Of a DNA stretch of 64,000 bases, positions 51,022 to 59,566 are shown piece by piece (the first letter of the stretch is position 1; every line of letters begins with the position of its first letter). Origin of the DNA: Acetothermia bacterium UBA7521 (lineage in GTDB: Bacteria; Bipolaricaulota; Bipolaricaulia; Bipolaricaulales; Bipolaricaulaceae); the NCBI GenBank assembly GCA_002479455.1, contig DLNB01000010.1, positions 1 through 64,000 on the forward strand. Reading direction: 5' to 3'. The position numbers and the translations under genes are program-made. Under the pieces are notes generated by a model that saw only the letters and a list, made by a program, of their open reading frames with translations, was not told where the DNA came from and searched no databases.

Positions 51022-51050
51022 GAGAGCGGGGCCACTAGGGCCCCGCTCTC
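51022..51050 (-). terminator. Strong intercistronic hairpin after the binding-protein gene
   Basis: GAGAGCGGGGCC (51022-51033), five-base loop and GGCCCCGCTCTC (51039-51050) form a perfect 12-bp stem between the binding-protein stop and the permease start. The following minus-strand bases TTCTAC are only weakly U-rich, so it is likely a partial terminator or 3'-end stabiliser that gives excess binding protein. Confidence 0.65.
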
Positions 51051-51062
51051 CCCAACTCAGTG

Positions 51063-52049
51063 CTACTCGACGAGTATCCTCAGGTACTCACGGCTGAAGA
51101 AGTCCTTGTTGGTCTCGATCTCACGGACTGTGTACGGCATTACCGAAGCCATGAGATCCGTGAGGGTGGGTGCCCCCACGGGTCCTGGAACGTCCAGCCG
51201 AACCGGCAGGTACATCCCGAGCTCGACCAAGGCCTGTTGCCCCTCGACAGATAGCACATAGCCGGCAAACGTCTTCGCTGCTTCCAGGCTCTGACTCGTG
51301 GACATAATCCCCACGGGGCTCAGCAGGAAGATGGGACCGTCCTCCGGATACACCATTCCGATCGGGAGCCCGAGTGCTTGCTGCTCGCGTACGACGTTGT
51401 CAAGGGTGAGCCCCACCATGTACTCACCCGCGATGACCGCGGCTGCCGCCTCGCTGTTGCCTCGCACGACCGCCATCCCGTTCTCGCGCAGCCCGTGGAA
51501 GTACGAGAGGCCGTACTCCATCCCGAGTACGGCGGCAGCCACCACATTCGAGCCCGAGTACTCCGGGTTCCCCGTGACCAGCTCTCCCTTCCACTTCGGG
51601 TCAAGGAGATCCGTCCATCGCTGTGGGGGATCGGTCACGAGGTTGGTGTTGTAGGCGATCACCATTGTGAACACCCGCCCCCCTGCGTAGTACCCGTCAG
51701 GGTCCACCAGGGCTGCTGGCACGCTCGCCGCTTCCGGCGGAAGGTACTTGTAGAGCAGATCCTGCTTCTTGAGGTCCTCGAGGTAGGTGTAGTCGGCCAC
51801 CCACACCAGGTCGGCCAGGATTCTCCCAGCCTCCCGCTCGGTTGCGATCTTGGCCGCAATCACACCGGTGCCAGCCCGGTAGATGTCAAGCTTGATGTCT
51901 GGATATGCAGTCTCGAAAGCCTTCTGCAGTCTGGTGACGATCTCGATTGGCACTGACGTGTACAAGAGGACGGTGTCTCTCGCCATCAGCCCGAATCCAA
52001 CCAGGAGCATGAGCCCGCCCACCATCAGCATTGCAAGCCTCTTGGTCAT
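51063..52049 (-). CDS. ABC importer substrate-binding protein (AfuA/PhnS/FbpA type)
   Basis: A 328-residue type II periplasmic-binding protein with signal peptide (LAMLMVGGLMLLVGFGLMA). VLLYTSVPIEIVTRLQKAFE, YRAGTGVIAAKIATEREAG and LADLVWVADYTYLEDLKKQD match the Fe(III)/2-aminoethylphosphonate/sugar-phosphate binding family. I cannot find the adjacent Tyr-Tyr pair that binds iron in FbpA-like members, so an organic ligand, perhaps a phosphorylated one as for AfuA, is more likely. ATG 52049 follows GAGGAGG; the longer open frame upstream is not used. Confidence 0.87.
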   Translation of the reverse strand: MTKRLAMLMVGGLMLLVGFGLMARDTVLLYTSVPIEIVTRLQKAFETAYPDIKLDIYRAGTGVIAAKIATEREAGRILADLVWVADYTYLEDLKKQDLLYKYLPPEAASVPAALVDPDGYYAGGRVFTMVIAYNTNLVTDPPQRWTDLLDPKWKGELVTGNPEYSGSNVVAAAVLGMEYGLSYFHGLRENGMAVVRGNSEAAAAVIAGEYMVGLTLDNVVREQQALGLPIGMVYPEDGPIFLLSPVGIMSTSQSLEAAKTFAGYVLSVEGQQALVELGMYLPVRLDVPGPVGAPTLTDLMASVMPYTVREIETNKDFFSREYLRILVE

Positions 52050-52129
52050 TTTCTCCTCCTCTTCAGGTAGTCGTGTCCTGTTGTCGTGCACGTTGCTGGT
52101 ACTCACCGCGCTGCTGTTTCGGCCCGTTC

Positions 52130-52957
52130 TCACCCCCTCGTGCCATCAAGGAGTTCTGCAAGCGCCGCCAGTCCGATCTCTGCTGTACGTGTTCCAGGCG
52201 GAGTTGCACCCTCCACTGTGACCACCCCGGAGAACTCCTGGCGCAAGAACCGCAGCACACGCGGAGTGACTGGGGACTCGCCCCGATTCAGCGGGAGGTG
52301 AGCACGTCCTTCTGTGACGTTGCTCACGTGTATGTGACAGATCATGGGACCGCAGAGGCGGATAAAGGCGCTCACCGTGTTGGCACCTTTCAGCCCAGCG
52401 TGTGCCAGATCCAAGCACATCTGAACGGACTTGCTTCCGACAGAACCGAGAAGCCGTTGGGCATCCTTGGGTGTGGTGACCAGCTCTCGCGGCCGGGGCT
52501 CCATGTTCTCCACAGCCAGGACCAGGCTATAGTTCGCTGCGTGGCGGCCCAGCTTCGCCAGCGCCTCGATCAGATCGGGCCAGTACTCTTCCGGATCGTC
52601 CTTCCCGGACGACAGCCGACCTGGGTGAACGACCATCACGGAAGCTCCGACTGCGCGGGCCAGGGATAGCGCTCGGATGCACTCCTCAAGAGATAGCTTG
52701 GCGATTCGGGGGTTGCGAGAACAGAGGTTGAGGTCCATGAACGGGCCGTGGAGCGCGTATTGGAGAGGCACGCGTTTCAGCTCACGCCGCAGCTTGGAGA
52801 TGGGGCCGTCGCGCCAAGCGTGCTCGCTCCAGATCTCCAGTCCCTGATACCCCAACCGGTGGGCTTCGCGCGCAGCCGAACCCAGGCTCTCCGACCAGAG
52901 CAGCCTCGATGAGAGGAACCGCCTCGCACTCGAAGAGGGGCGGACTTCAGTCGGCAC
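52130..52957 (-). CDS. AP-endonuclease-2-type TIM-barrel (sugar phosphate isomerase/epimerase)
   Basis: A 275-residue xylose-isomerase-like TIM barrel. Ligand-type residues occur at strand ends: YQGLEIWSEH, LHGPFMDLNL, MVVHPGRL, LAVENMEP, CLDLAHAG, CHIHVSN and VTVEGATP. This family contains endonuclease IV and many sugar or sugar-acid isomerases; in an importer operon the latter is more likely. GTG 52957 overlaps the end of the regulator gene by 11 bases. The exact substrate is unknown. Confidence 0.82.
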   Translation of the reverse strand: MPTEVRPSSSARRFLSSRLLWSESLGSAAREAHRLGYQGLEIWSEHAWRDGPISKLRRELKRVPLQYALHGPFMDLNLCSRNPRIAKLSLEECIRALSLARAVGASVMVVHPGRLSSGKDDPEEYWPDLIEALAKLGRHAANYSLVLAVENMEPRPRELVTTPKDAQRLLGSVGSKSVQMCLDLAHAGLKGANTVSAFIRLCGPMICHIHVSNVTEGRAHLPLNRGESPVTPRVLRFLRQEFSGVVTVEGATPPGTRTAEIGLAALAELLDGTRG

Positions 52958-53660
52958 CGAAGATCTCCCCTGCGATGCGATCGAAGTGCGCCTCCATCAC
53001 GGCGCGGGCCAGGGCGTGGTCCTGGGATTTCAGAGCTGAGAGCAGGCGTTCATGGCCTTCGAGCGAGCGTTCCAGATACTCCGTCCGAAAACGGATGAAG
53101 TAGCTCTTCACGGCGCGCCACAGCGGCCTGTCCATCTGATCCATCAGTTGGCAGACTGCCTGTTCCAACAGCGTGTTGTCCGTTGCCTGGGCCAGGGCCA
53201 GATGGAACTGACGGTCCGCCTCGAAATACCTCTCGATGTCATCTCGACGGGCTGCGTCCGTCATCTCCGCGATCGCGGCCTCGGCCCGGTCCAGCCCTTC
53301 CGGTGTGATCAGCTGTGTGGCCAGTTCAGCCACGCCTACTTCCAGGATCCGCTGGAGCTCGAACACAGCGCGAAGACTGGCCCCATCGTGCGTGATCCCA
53401 GAAGCGCGGATGAGGAGCCAGACATCGCGGGATTGGACGTAGGTGCCGTCTCCCACGCGGCGGTTGAGGATACCCAGAGCCGACAGCGCACTGAGGGCCT
53501 CCCGAACTGAAGAACGCCCTACATCGAGGTAATCCGACAGCTCGCGCTCGCCGGGTAGACGGTCACCCTCCAAGAAGACCCCCGTTTGCAGGGCCTCGAT
53601 CAGGTAGTCAAAAACCAGGCGTGACCGTCTGCTCTGCAGTGTCTTTGGTTTGGCCGCCAT
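52947..53660 (-). CDS. FadR-subfamily GntR transcription regulator
   Basis: A 237-residue regulator. The N-terminal winged helix has the GntR signature (GDRLPGERELSDYLDVGRSS and VREALSALSALGILNRRVGD), followed by a helical FCD ligand domain whose metal-type residues may include the Asp and His in FEADRQFHLALAQATDN and the His of LEGHERLLSAL. It begins the operon with the isomerase, importer, cDPG-synthetase homologue and permuted mutase. I use ATG 53660, which lies only about a dozen bases after the predicted transcript start; the open frame to 53705 begins inside the -35 element. Confidence 0.88.
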   Translation of the reverse strand: MAAKPKTLQSRRSRLVFDYLIEALQTGVFLEGDRLPGERELSDYLDVGRSSVREALSALSALGILNRRVGDGTYVQSRDVWLLIRASGITHDGASLRAVFELQRILEVGVAELATQLITPEGLDRAEAAIAEMTDAARRDDIERYFEADRQFHLALAQATDNTLLEQAVCQLMDQMDRPLWRAVKSYFIRFRTEYLERSLEGHERLLSALKSQDHALARAVMEAHFDRIAGEIFGAD

Positions 53661-53705
53661 TGGTCTGACCACTTGCATGCTATGCGGCCGAACTGGGTCT
53701 GTCAA
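53661..53705 (-). promoter_or_regulatory. Promoter and FadR-type operator of the cDPG operon
   Basis: On the minus strand TTGACA (53705-53700), a 17-base spacer and TAGCAT (53682-53677) form a strong promoter. Just downstream lies the perfect palindrome TGGTC-T-GACCA (53661-53671), matching the FadR/GntR operator pattern, between the transcription start and the start codon. A bound regulator would block initiation, so the operon is probably repressed by its own first product and induced by its ligand. Confidence 0.75.
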
Positions 53706-53924
53706 GCGGGTACCCTTGCGGTAAGGAGATCTGCTCTACCTTCACGAGGACGCGGTACCAGCGAGAGAGAGCAGCCTCAGTAAGGACATGTTCCGGGAGC
53801 ACGTGCGGCGACAGCGCCCCGCGACAGAGAGGATCCCCAACGCCGATCTATGGGGATGTCGCCTTCACGGATTGCAGATCGCGGATAGCGAGTCCACGTG
53901 CCGCAGGTCTACGGCTCCGAGGTC

Positions 53925-54404
53925 TCACTCCCCTTCTTGGTTGTGCAGCTTGCGGACCGGTTCCTTGGCCTCGGCGCGCAGCTGCGCTTCGTCCTTCTTC
54001 CGTGTGACGATCGCCCCGAGGAACGTGACTTCGACCCGCTTCCCCGCCACCAGCTTCCGAATCGCTTCCACGGATGCACCCGTCTCTCCACCTCCGGTGG
54101 CGAACAGGACGGCGAGCTTCACCCCGTCGAGCTTGGCCTCCTGGAGGAACGTTCGCGCTGGGTTGGCGGGCTTCCCGGCCCAGATCGGCGCGCAGAGGAC
54201 GATCCGGTCTACGCCCGTGAAGTCGAGGTTCATCGGTCGAATCGGCATCCGGATCCCGAACACGGAACGAAACCCCATCCCCATGAACCCGCACTCGCGC
54301 ATGGCCCTGATCTCCCGCACCTCGGCGCCCAACTCCTCGGCGAGGGCCGCAGCAACGGTGCGCGTGGTCCCGAATCGGCTGTAGTACACAACGGTTGTCT
54401 TCAT
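53925..54404 (-). CDS. Flavodoxin-like protein
   Basis: A 159-residue FMN-binding electron carrier or small flavoprotein. The phosphate loop VVYYSRFGTTRTVAAALAEE and APIWAGKPANPARTFL resemble the flavodoxin/NADPH-FMN reductase fold. The C-terminal half is rich in charged residues. It ends the minus-strand run that includes the dCTP-deaminase homologue; the ATG starts ten bases after that gene. Partner unknown. Confidence 0.85.
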   Translation of the reverse strand: MKTTVVYYSRFGTTRTVAAALAEELGAEVREIRAMRECGFMGMGFRSVFGIRMPIRPMNLDFTGVDRIVLCAPIWAGKPANPARTFLQEAKLDGVKLAVLFATGGGETGASVEAIRKLVAGKRVEVTFLGAIVTRKKDEAQLRAEAKEPVRKLHNQEGE

Positions 54405-54414
54405 CGTGCCTCCC

Positions 54415-54996
54415 TTACTGGGGCAGGGTTACCCCGGTCTGGTCCTGGTAGGCCCCGCCGGACTCCTTCTCGCTGTAGGCGCGTGTCGGCCGCTCCCCGC
54501 GGAAGAACACGACCTGGGCGATCCCTTGTCCGACGTGGAGCCGGATCGGGAGCGGGGACGTGTTGATGAGGGCGATGGTGAGCCTGCCCCGCCAGTCCGG
54601 TTCGAGCGGGCATAAGTTCACGATGAGCCCGCACCGGGCGTAGCTTGACTTCCCGAAGCACAGGCCCAACACGTCGGCGGGCATGGTGAAGCGTTCGATG
54701 CTCTCTCCAAGGACGAACGCTTCTGGAGGGAGTTCGAACGCTCCCTCGCAGGCGATCGCATGGAACGCCTCGGCCGGGGTCCCCTTTGGGTCGAGGATGA
54801 CGCCCGATCCCCCATCGGGAACAAGGAACCGGGATCCGAGCCGGATGTCGTATCCGAACGAGCCCAGACCATAGGACGGCTTCCCCTCCTGCCGGGAGAC
54901 GAACGGGGCGATGAGTGGCGGATCGGTCTGCGCCAGCGCCGCGATCTCCCGATCCGAGAGCAGCCCTTGGAGGGCGTCACGCTGCGGTTCGCTCAC
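54415..54996 (-). CDS. dcd: dCTP deaminase/dUTPase-family protein lacking the catalytic Glu
   Basis: A 193-residue trimeric nucleotide hydrolase fold of the Dcd family: SYGLGSFGYDIRL near the N-terminus, GKSSYARCGLIVNLCPLEP with the phosphate-binding Arg, and the C-terminal GGAYQDQTGVTLP lid. In Dcd the activating glutamate lies in a sequence like VTLEF; here it reads LTIAL, so the position holds Ala142. The protein may therefore be a dUTPase-like pyrophosphatase or a nucleotide sensor rather than a deaminase. GTG 54996 overlaps the stop of the upstream restriction enzyme gene (GTGA) and has GGAGG. Confidence 0.8.
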   Translation of the reverse strand: MSEPQRDALQGLLSDREIAALAQTDPPLIAPFVSRQEGKPSYGLGSFGYDIRLGSRFLVPDGGSGVILDPKGTPAEAFHAIACEGAFELPPEAFVLGESIERFTMPADVLGLCFGKSSYARCGLIVNLCPLEPDWRGRLTIALINTSPLPIRLHVGQGIAQVVFFRGERPTRAYSEKESGGAYQDQTGVTLPQ

Positions 54997-57900
54997 AGCA
55001 GTTCCTCCGTCCCGGCCGTGCTGTCCTTCGGTCCTCTGGACTTGCCCCGGCGAGGGCGGGCGACGGCGGGCGGCTTGCGGGCGCTCTCCGGCACGGGCGG
55101 GAGCTCGTCCGCGGAGACGAGCTCGCCCTGAAGGACTTCGTCCAGGAGGCGGGCCTGTTCGGGGTAGGTGGCGAGCGTCGCTTCGAGCACCCACAGGAGC
55201 TGGAGGAGTTCGCGGGTGAACTCAGCGCTCCATCGCTTGGGGCGGATGTCGTCGAGGGGCGAGGTCTTCTTGCCCTTGGGGACCTTCATCCGGTACCCGA
55301 GCCACGACTGAACGACCTTCAGGCCGGACACCTCGAACTCGTACACCTCGCGGGCCACGGGCCGGAACTCCCCGTTGCCGACGTGCAGGGTCTGCGTTGT
55401 GTCGCTGTACCCGAACCGCTCCGGGTACTTCTCCGGCTCGTCGGGCACCGGCTTGACACATCTCGCCTCGCCTGATGGAATCTGGCCGCGAGCGAACCCT
55501 GGGGGGACGAACCGTTCCCCGTAGGTGTGGAGCCAGAGGAGTCTTGCCCCGACGTCGCGGACCTTCCGGAACAGGTTGGGATCCTTGGTCAGCGGCACCC
55601 TCAGCTCGCGCGTCCCCAGCTCTTCGGTGAACCGCTCCGTGAACGCGGGCTGGGCAAGGACCCCGTACACGTAGGCCAGGAAGTCCTCCGGGGCGACCTC
55701 ACTGCCACATACCCTGCTAAGGAAGTCGGGGAGTTCCAGAACGATGTTCGGATGGATCGCCTCCGAGTCGCGGTAGAGCGGCAAGATCCTCCCGCCGTAC
55801 GACCCCCGGAAGAAGTCCCGATCAACTAGCTCTGCCGCTGCTGTAACTGCAGGCCCGGCTGAGAGCGGCTGAGAGAAGAGAGTGGCCAGGTATACCTGCT
55901 TCCGACTATGTGACTTCCAAAGCGAAGGACTTGCTCTGTCAACCAGGCGAAGGTCTGCCAGGAAGTACTGGCGGTCGAAGGAGCGATATGCATATCGTCT
56001 TACCTCGGGAGGCGGAGCGTCAGGAGAGAGGGCCGCAAGCGGAGACAGGATCTCCGCAGGCGAACAGGAGCTTTGAATCCGGTCCCGGACCTTCCTTCCA
56101 GTTGGCGACTCTTTGAACACCAGGGGGCGCTCGGTGGGGGCCGTCCTGCAGAATGCGCGCCAACGCTCGACCAGAATGCCCGCGTGGTGGCTAATTGGCC
56201 ACCTCCTGCCGACCATCACACCGGGTTGTTCCCATGGGAACAAGTCGTTCAGCGAAGGCCAGTCGAAGTAGTCTCCGCGACGCGCTGGTCGAAACGGCGC
56301 CTGCCACTCCCTCGGACACTCTTCCCACGTCAGGGAAGCGAATCCCTCGATCGCCTCCAGCGTGCGCAGCTTATCCTCTCGCGTTCCCTCGATGCGGGCG
56401 TGGTGGACCCTGGCCGGCCTCTTCTCGGACGACCTTCCGTAGCGAACAGCCACGGCGATCGCCACGGGCGTCTGGATGGCAAACACGTTCTCGCTTTTCC
56501 GCGTGCCGCGGCCTTCGCCGCCGAGATCGAGGATCCAAATCTCGTCGCACAGGCGGCGCATGTGCTCGCGCATGCCGGAAAACGCATCCCCGTCGAGATA
56601 GCTTGCCGCGCTGATGAAGCTCACCACGCCCGGTCCGGCCGTGGCCTTGGATTCGAACACCTTCCACAGCGCCCACCGCCAGAAGTAGACGTACAGGTTG
56701 TAGAGGTTCTTGAGGTGCACGCCATGCCCTGCGGCGGTTGCCGGCTCCACGAAATCGCTCAGGATCGCGTCGGTCCCCTTGCCATCGTCGCCCCAGCGCA
56801 CCCAACCGCCGGTGCGGGCCTTGTTCGACTCGTCGGCAGCCTCGTGGCGGTCGTAGGGGGGATTGCCGAGGCAGACGATCACCGGGACCTCGCTCTTCAC
56901 CTGAAGGGCCTTGGCGTGCTGGTCGGCGATCGGCTTGAGGAAGAGCGGAAGCTGCAGCGGCTCGGCGCTGGGGCTTTCCAGGGTGTCGGTGAGGTAGATG
57001 TGGGTCCCGCCTTGGGGCAGCTTTGCCCCCTTGTCCTGAAGGGCCCGGCTCACGCGGAGTTCGCATACCGCGAACGGGCCGACCATGATCTCGAACCCGA
57101 AGAGGTTCTCGGCCAGGGCTGTGGCGCGACCGGGAACGGCCCCACTTCCTTCTGTTTCTTCGATCCTCTGCAGGGCGTGGGCGATTACGCCGAGGAGGTA
57201 GGTGCCCGTGCCCGCGGACGGGTCGAGGGTGACCACGCTGGGGTCTGCGAATCCCAACGGCTTGCCCAACTTCCTGTTGTCGGTCAAGACGGCGTCCACC
57301 AGGCGAACCTGGGCCTGGACGACTTCCACCGGGGTGTAGTACGCGCCCGCATCCCTGCGCAGCTGGGGATCATAGGCAGCGAGGAACTGCTCGTAGAAGT
57401 GGAGCCACGGGTCCTCGGGGCCGGAGAGGGCATCGGGTGAAACCGCGCCGATCACGCGGAGGAGCACGTCCAGCGAAGCAGAGATCTCGGCCTGGGCATG
57501 GGGATCGGTCAGCACCTGGAGCGCACGCGAGAGCAGGCTGTGGTCGGCGGCCAGGGAGGCCTCGGCACTGCCGAGGGACAGGGGATCGGCCCCCAGGCTC
57601 CGCGCCAGGAGGAGGGCGAAGGTGACGGTCTGCGCGTAGGCATCAGCGAACTGATCATCGGAGGCGTCCGGGAAGAGGAGTTTCCTCCAGTCCTTCGCAA
57701 GCTGGACGAGGGGTGATGCAGGATCGCTGAGCGCGTCAGCCACATCCTGACGCAGCATCCGGCAGTAGGCAGCCAGTTCGTCCACGAACCGCTTGAGGTC
57801 GAGCCGCCCCTTGCGATCGAACGGGAGCACCGGCTGCCAGGTGAGGAAGTCCCGCAGCAGAGCTTCGAGGGCACTTGCAGCGCCCGGCGTGACGGCCTTG

Positions 57901-58385
57901 CGCCCCTGTGTGACCACATCGCCGGAGAGGCGGACGATGTCCCGAAGCCGCTCGCCGCGGCGGTACACGGCCCACTCGTTGCCGTCGGTGTAGAGGATGT
58001 TAGGAAGGGACTGAAAACGCCTCCACTGCTCGCGGTTGTGGCCAGTGAACCGTTTGGGATCTGCGCCGAGACCAGAGGCCTTGAGCTCCGCGTAGCCGGC
58101 AAGCAGTTTGTTGAGAGAGATGGCGAAATCTGGCTTACCGAGCCGGTCCGGCAGGGGAGTCTCGCCCTTGCAGACCAGGTTCCAGCCCAGAGCGCGCCCA
58201 ACCGAGGCCATGAGGTTCTCAAAAGGGGTGCGGAGCTGGTCCTCCGGTTCGCCACCTGCGAAGGCAGCCATTTTGATCCTGACAGCCTCGGCGAAGTCCC
58301 TCAGCGGTTCGATCAACCGGCATGTGTCACCTGTCGGGGGCATGCTCAGTTGATAGGTTATCCCGCTCTCCCGATCCGAGCACAT
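54993..58385 (-). CDS. Single-chain restriction/N6-adenine methyltransferase (type IIG/ISP-like)
   Basis: An 1130-residue enzyme. The N-terminal part has a PD-(D/E)xK-like nuclease pattern (GKPDFAISLNK ... YAELKASG) around residues 85-105. The central methyltransferase has the AdoMet motif DPSAGTGTYLLGV and catalytic CLGNPPYDRH. The C-terminus resembles the specificity domain of type ISP enzymes (RSFDRQYFLADLRL; YVYGVLAQPAFTERF). No SF2 helicase is present, so it is a single-chain enzyme or a solitary component that methylates and cuts DNA. ATG 58385 overlaps the end of the previous gene. It is GTGA-coupled to the Dcd homologue. Confidence 0.82.
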   Translation of the reverse strand: MCSDRESGITYQLSMPPTGDTCRLIEPLRDFAEAVRIKMAAFAGGEPEDQLRTPFENLMASVGRALGWNLVCKGETPLPDRLGKPDFAISLNKLLAGYAELKASGLGADPKRFTGHNREQWRRFQSLPNILYTDGNEWAVYRRGERLRDIVRLSGDVVTQGRKAVTPGAASALEALLRDFLTWQPVLPFDRKGRLDLKRFVDELAAYCRMLRQDVADALSDPASPLVQLAKDWRKLLFPDASDDQFADAYAQTVTFALLLARSLGADPLSLGSAEASLAADHSLLSRALQVLTDPHAQAEISASLDVLLRVIGAVSPDALSGPEDPWLHFYEQFLAAYDPQLRRDAGAYYTPVEVVQAQVRLVDAVLTDNRKLGKPLGFADPSVVTLDPSAGTGTYLLGVIAHALQRIEETEGSGAVPGRATALAENLFGFEIMVGPFAVCELRVSRALQDKGAKLPQGGTHIYLTDTLESPSAEPLQLPLFLKPIADQHAKALQVKSEVPVIVCLGNPPYDRHEAADESNKARTGGWVRWGDDGKGTDAILSDFVEPATAAGHGVHLKNLYNLYVYFWRWALWKVFESKATAGPGVVSFISAASYLDGDAFSGMREHMRRLCDEIWILDLGGEGRGTRKSENVFAIQTPVAIAVAVRYGRSSEKRPARVHHARIEGTREDKLRTLEAIEGFASLTWEECPREWQAPFRPARRGDYFDWPSLNDLFPWEQPGVMVGRRWPISHHAGILVERWRAFCRTAPTERPLVFKESPTGRKVRDRIQSSCSPAEILSPLAALSPDAPPPEVRRYAYRSFDRQYFLADLRLVDRASPSLWKSHSRKQVYLATLFSQPLSAGPAVTAAAELVDRDFFRGSYGGRILPLYRDSEAIHPNIVLELPDFLSRVCGSEVAPEDFLAYVYGVLAQPAFTERFTEELGTRELRVPLTKDPNLFRKVRDVGARLLWLHTYGERFVPPGFARGQIPSGEARCVKPVPDEPEKYPERFGYSDTTQTLHVGNGEFRPVAREVYEFEVSGLKVVQSWLGYRMKVPKGKKTSPLDDIRPKRWSAEFTRELLQLLWVLEATLATYPEQARLLDEVLQGELVSADELPPVPESARKPPAVARPRRGKSRGPKDSTAGTEELL

Positions 58386-59566
58386 CTCTTCTCGGGTCTA
58401 CGGGCAGATGGCGAAAACCAGGTCGCGCATGAACACCATGTTAGCAGACGGCGGGGTTGCCCGTTGGTCGGATCCACGCGCAGCACTACGCTGGTTCCCT
58501 CCACTTCTGCTTCGCGCAGGGTGAACACGTCCTCCCGGTACGGGGCGCGCGTGACCACGGACACGCCCTCCTCGGCGAGCGCCGTGCGCGCGGGGAGGTC
58601 GGCGGCGGCCACCTCCTCGGTGAGGTAGTGGAGGATGAACAGGCCCGCGGGCTCTCCATCGTGCGTCTCGTAGCCGGCGGCGAGCGCGACGTAGGGCTGA
58701 AGCGGAGGGCCCTCCTCCAGCAGCGTCTTCAGGCGGCGGGCCGTCTCGCTAGGCGGAGAAGCGAGGAGCGTTGCCAGTACTGCACTTTCCGAGAAGCCCA
58801 GGCAGACGCTCGGGCCAAGGAGAACCACGGCGCCCGACACGCGTTCGAGGAGCTGAGCCAGCGAGACGGCCCACGGGATATCGGCCCACGTCTTTAATCC
58901 GCCTGCCCAGGCCGCGAGGACCGCGGCCACTCCGGTTGGAGTCGAGCACATCACGAGCAGCCTTTCCTCAAACAGGATCGCCGTGTTGAGGATCGCGAGT
59001 TCGGTGATCCGCAGCCAGTCGGCCGTTAGGTCGAGGGGGTGGCGGAACACGACCGCCCCGAACAAGGTCTCCTCGCTGAACCCGCGGTCGCGGAACCGCG
59101 CTGCAAGGGTATCGAGGTCCCCCTCCGCGAGGTGGATCACCCACAGCGGGGTAAGGCCATCGAGGACCAGGCTAGCCTCCCACACGTGGTCGGTGACATC
59201 CCACCCCCAGACTTCGGCGTGCACTTCGAGACGGCGCGAACCGAACGCCGACGGGGCGGCCTGGCGCGTGGTGGTGGATAGGAGGAGTGCCTGACGCTCC
59301 TCAAGGGGGCTCTGGCTTGTGAGGCCTTCCAAACCCTCATCGGCGCGGATCCGAGCCCAGTTTGTGAAGCTGATGACCGGGCTCTGGAACTGGATGGGGA
59401 TGAGCCTCAGAACCTCCTCGAACGGCCCGGCTATGGCAGACCCGGAGACGAGAACGAAGAACCCTACAGTCAACAGCCGGGTGATGCACGTCCTGGCGCA
59501 GTATGGTTCAATGTCCTCACCCCGGTAGTCGGAAGAGCGGAGCAACGATCGCTCGCTACCGAACAA
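58358..59566 (-). CDS. Exported protein of unknown family, possible 3' frameshift
   Basis: A protein of about 402 residues with a signal-like segment (LLTVGFFVLVSGSAIAG, residues 32-48) and a mixed alpha/beta body repeating motifs that resemble DUF3352-like exported proteins, though I cannot confirm it. The start is doubtful (TTG 59566 has only AGGTGA). The last 28 residues, after GQPRRLL, are Cys/Arg-rich and overlap the next gene, while another frame gives MVFMRDLVFAICP and stops at 58398 before the next start; a one-base indel near 58440 is possible. Confidence 0.55.
   Translation of the reverse strand: MFGSERSLLRSSDYRGEDIEPYCARTCITRLLTVGFFVLVSGSAIAGPFEEVLRLIPIQFQSPVISFTNWARIRADEGLEGLTSQSPLEERQALLLSTTTRQAAPSAFGSRRLEVHAEVWGWDVTDHVWEASLVLDGLTPLWVIHLAEGDLDTLAARFRDRGFSEETLFGAVVFRHPLDLTADWLRITELAILNTAILFEERLLVMCSTPTGVAAVLAAWAGGLKTWADIPWAVSLAQLLERVSGAVVLLGPSVCLGFSESAVLATLLASPPSETARRLKTLLEEGPPLQPYVALAAGYETHDGEPAGLFILHYLTEEVAAADLPARTALAEEGVSVVTRAPYREDVFTLREAEVEGTSVVLRVDPTNGQPRRLLTWCSCATWFSPSARRPEKRCARIGRAG

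Noticed and set aside
51063..52049. Iron(III) specificity for the binding protein
   Set aside because: The family includes iron binders, but the adjacent tyrosines expected for iron are not visible and the enzymes nearby point to an organic phosphate.
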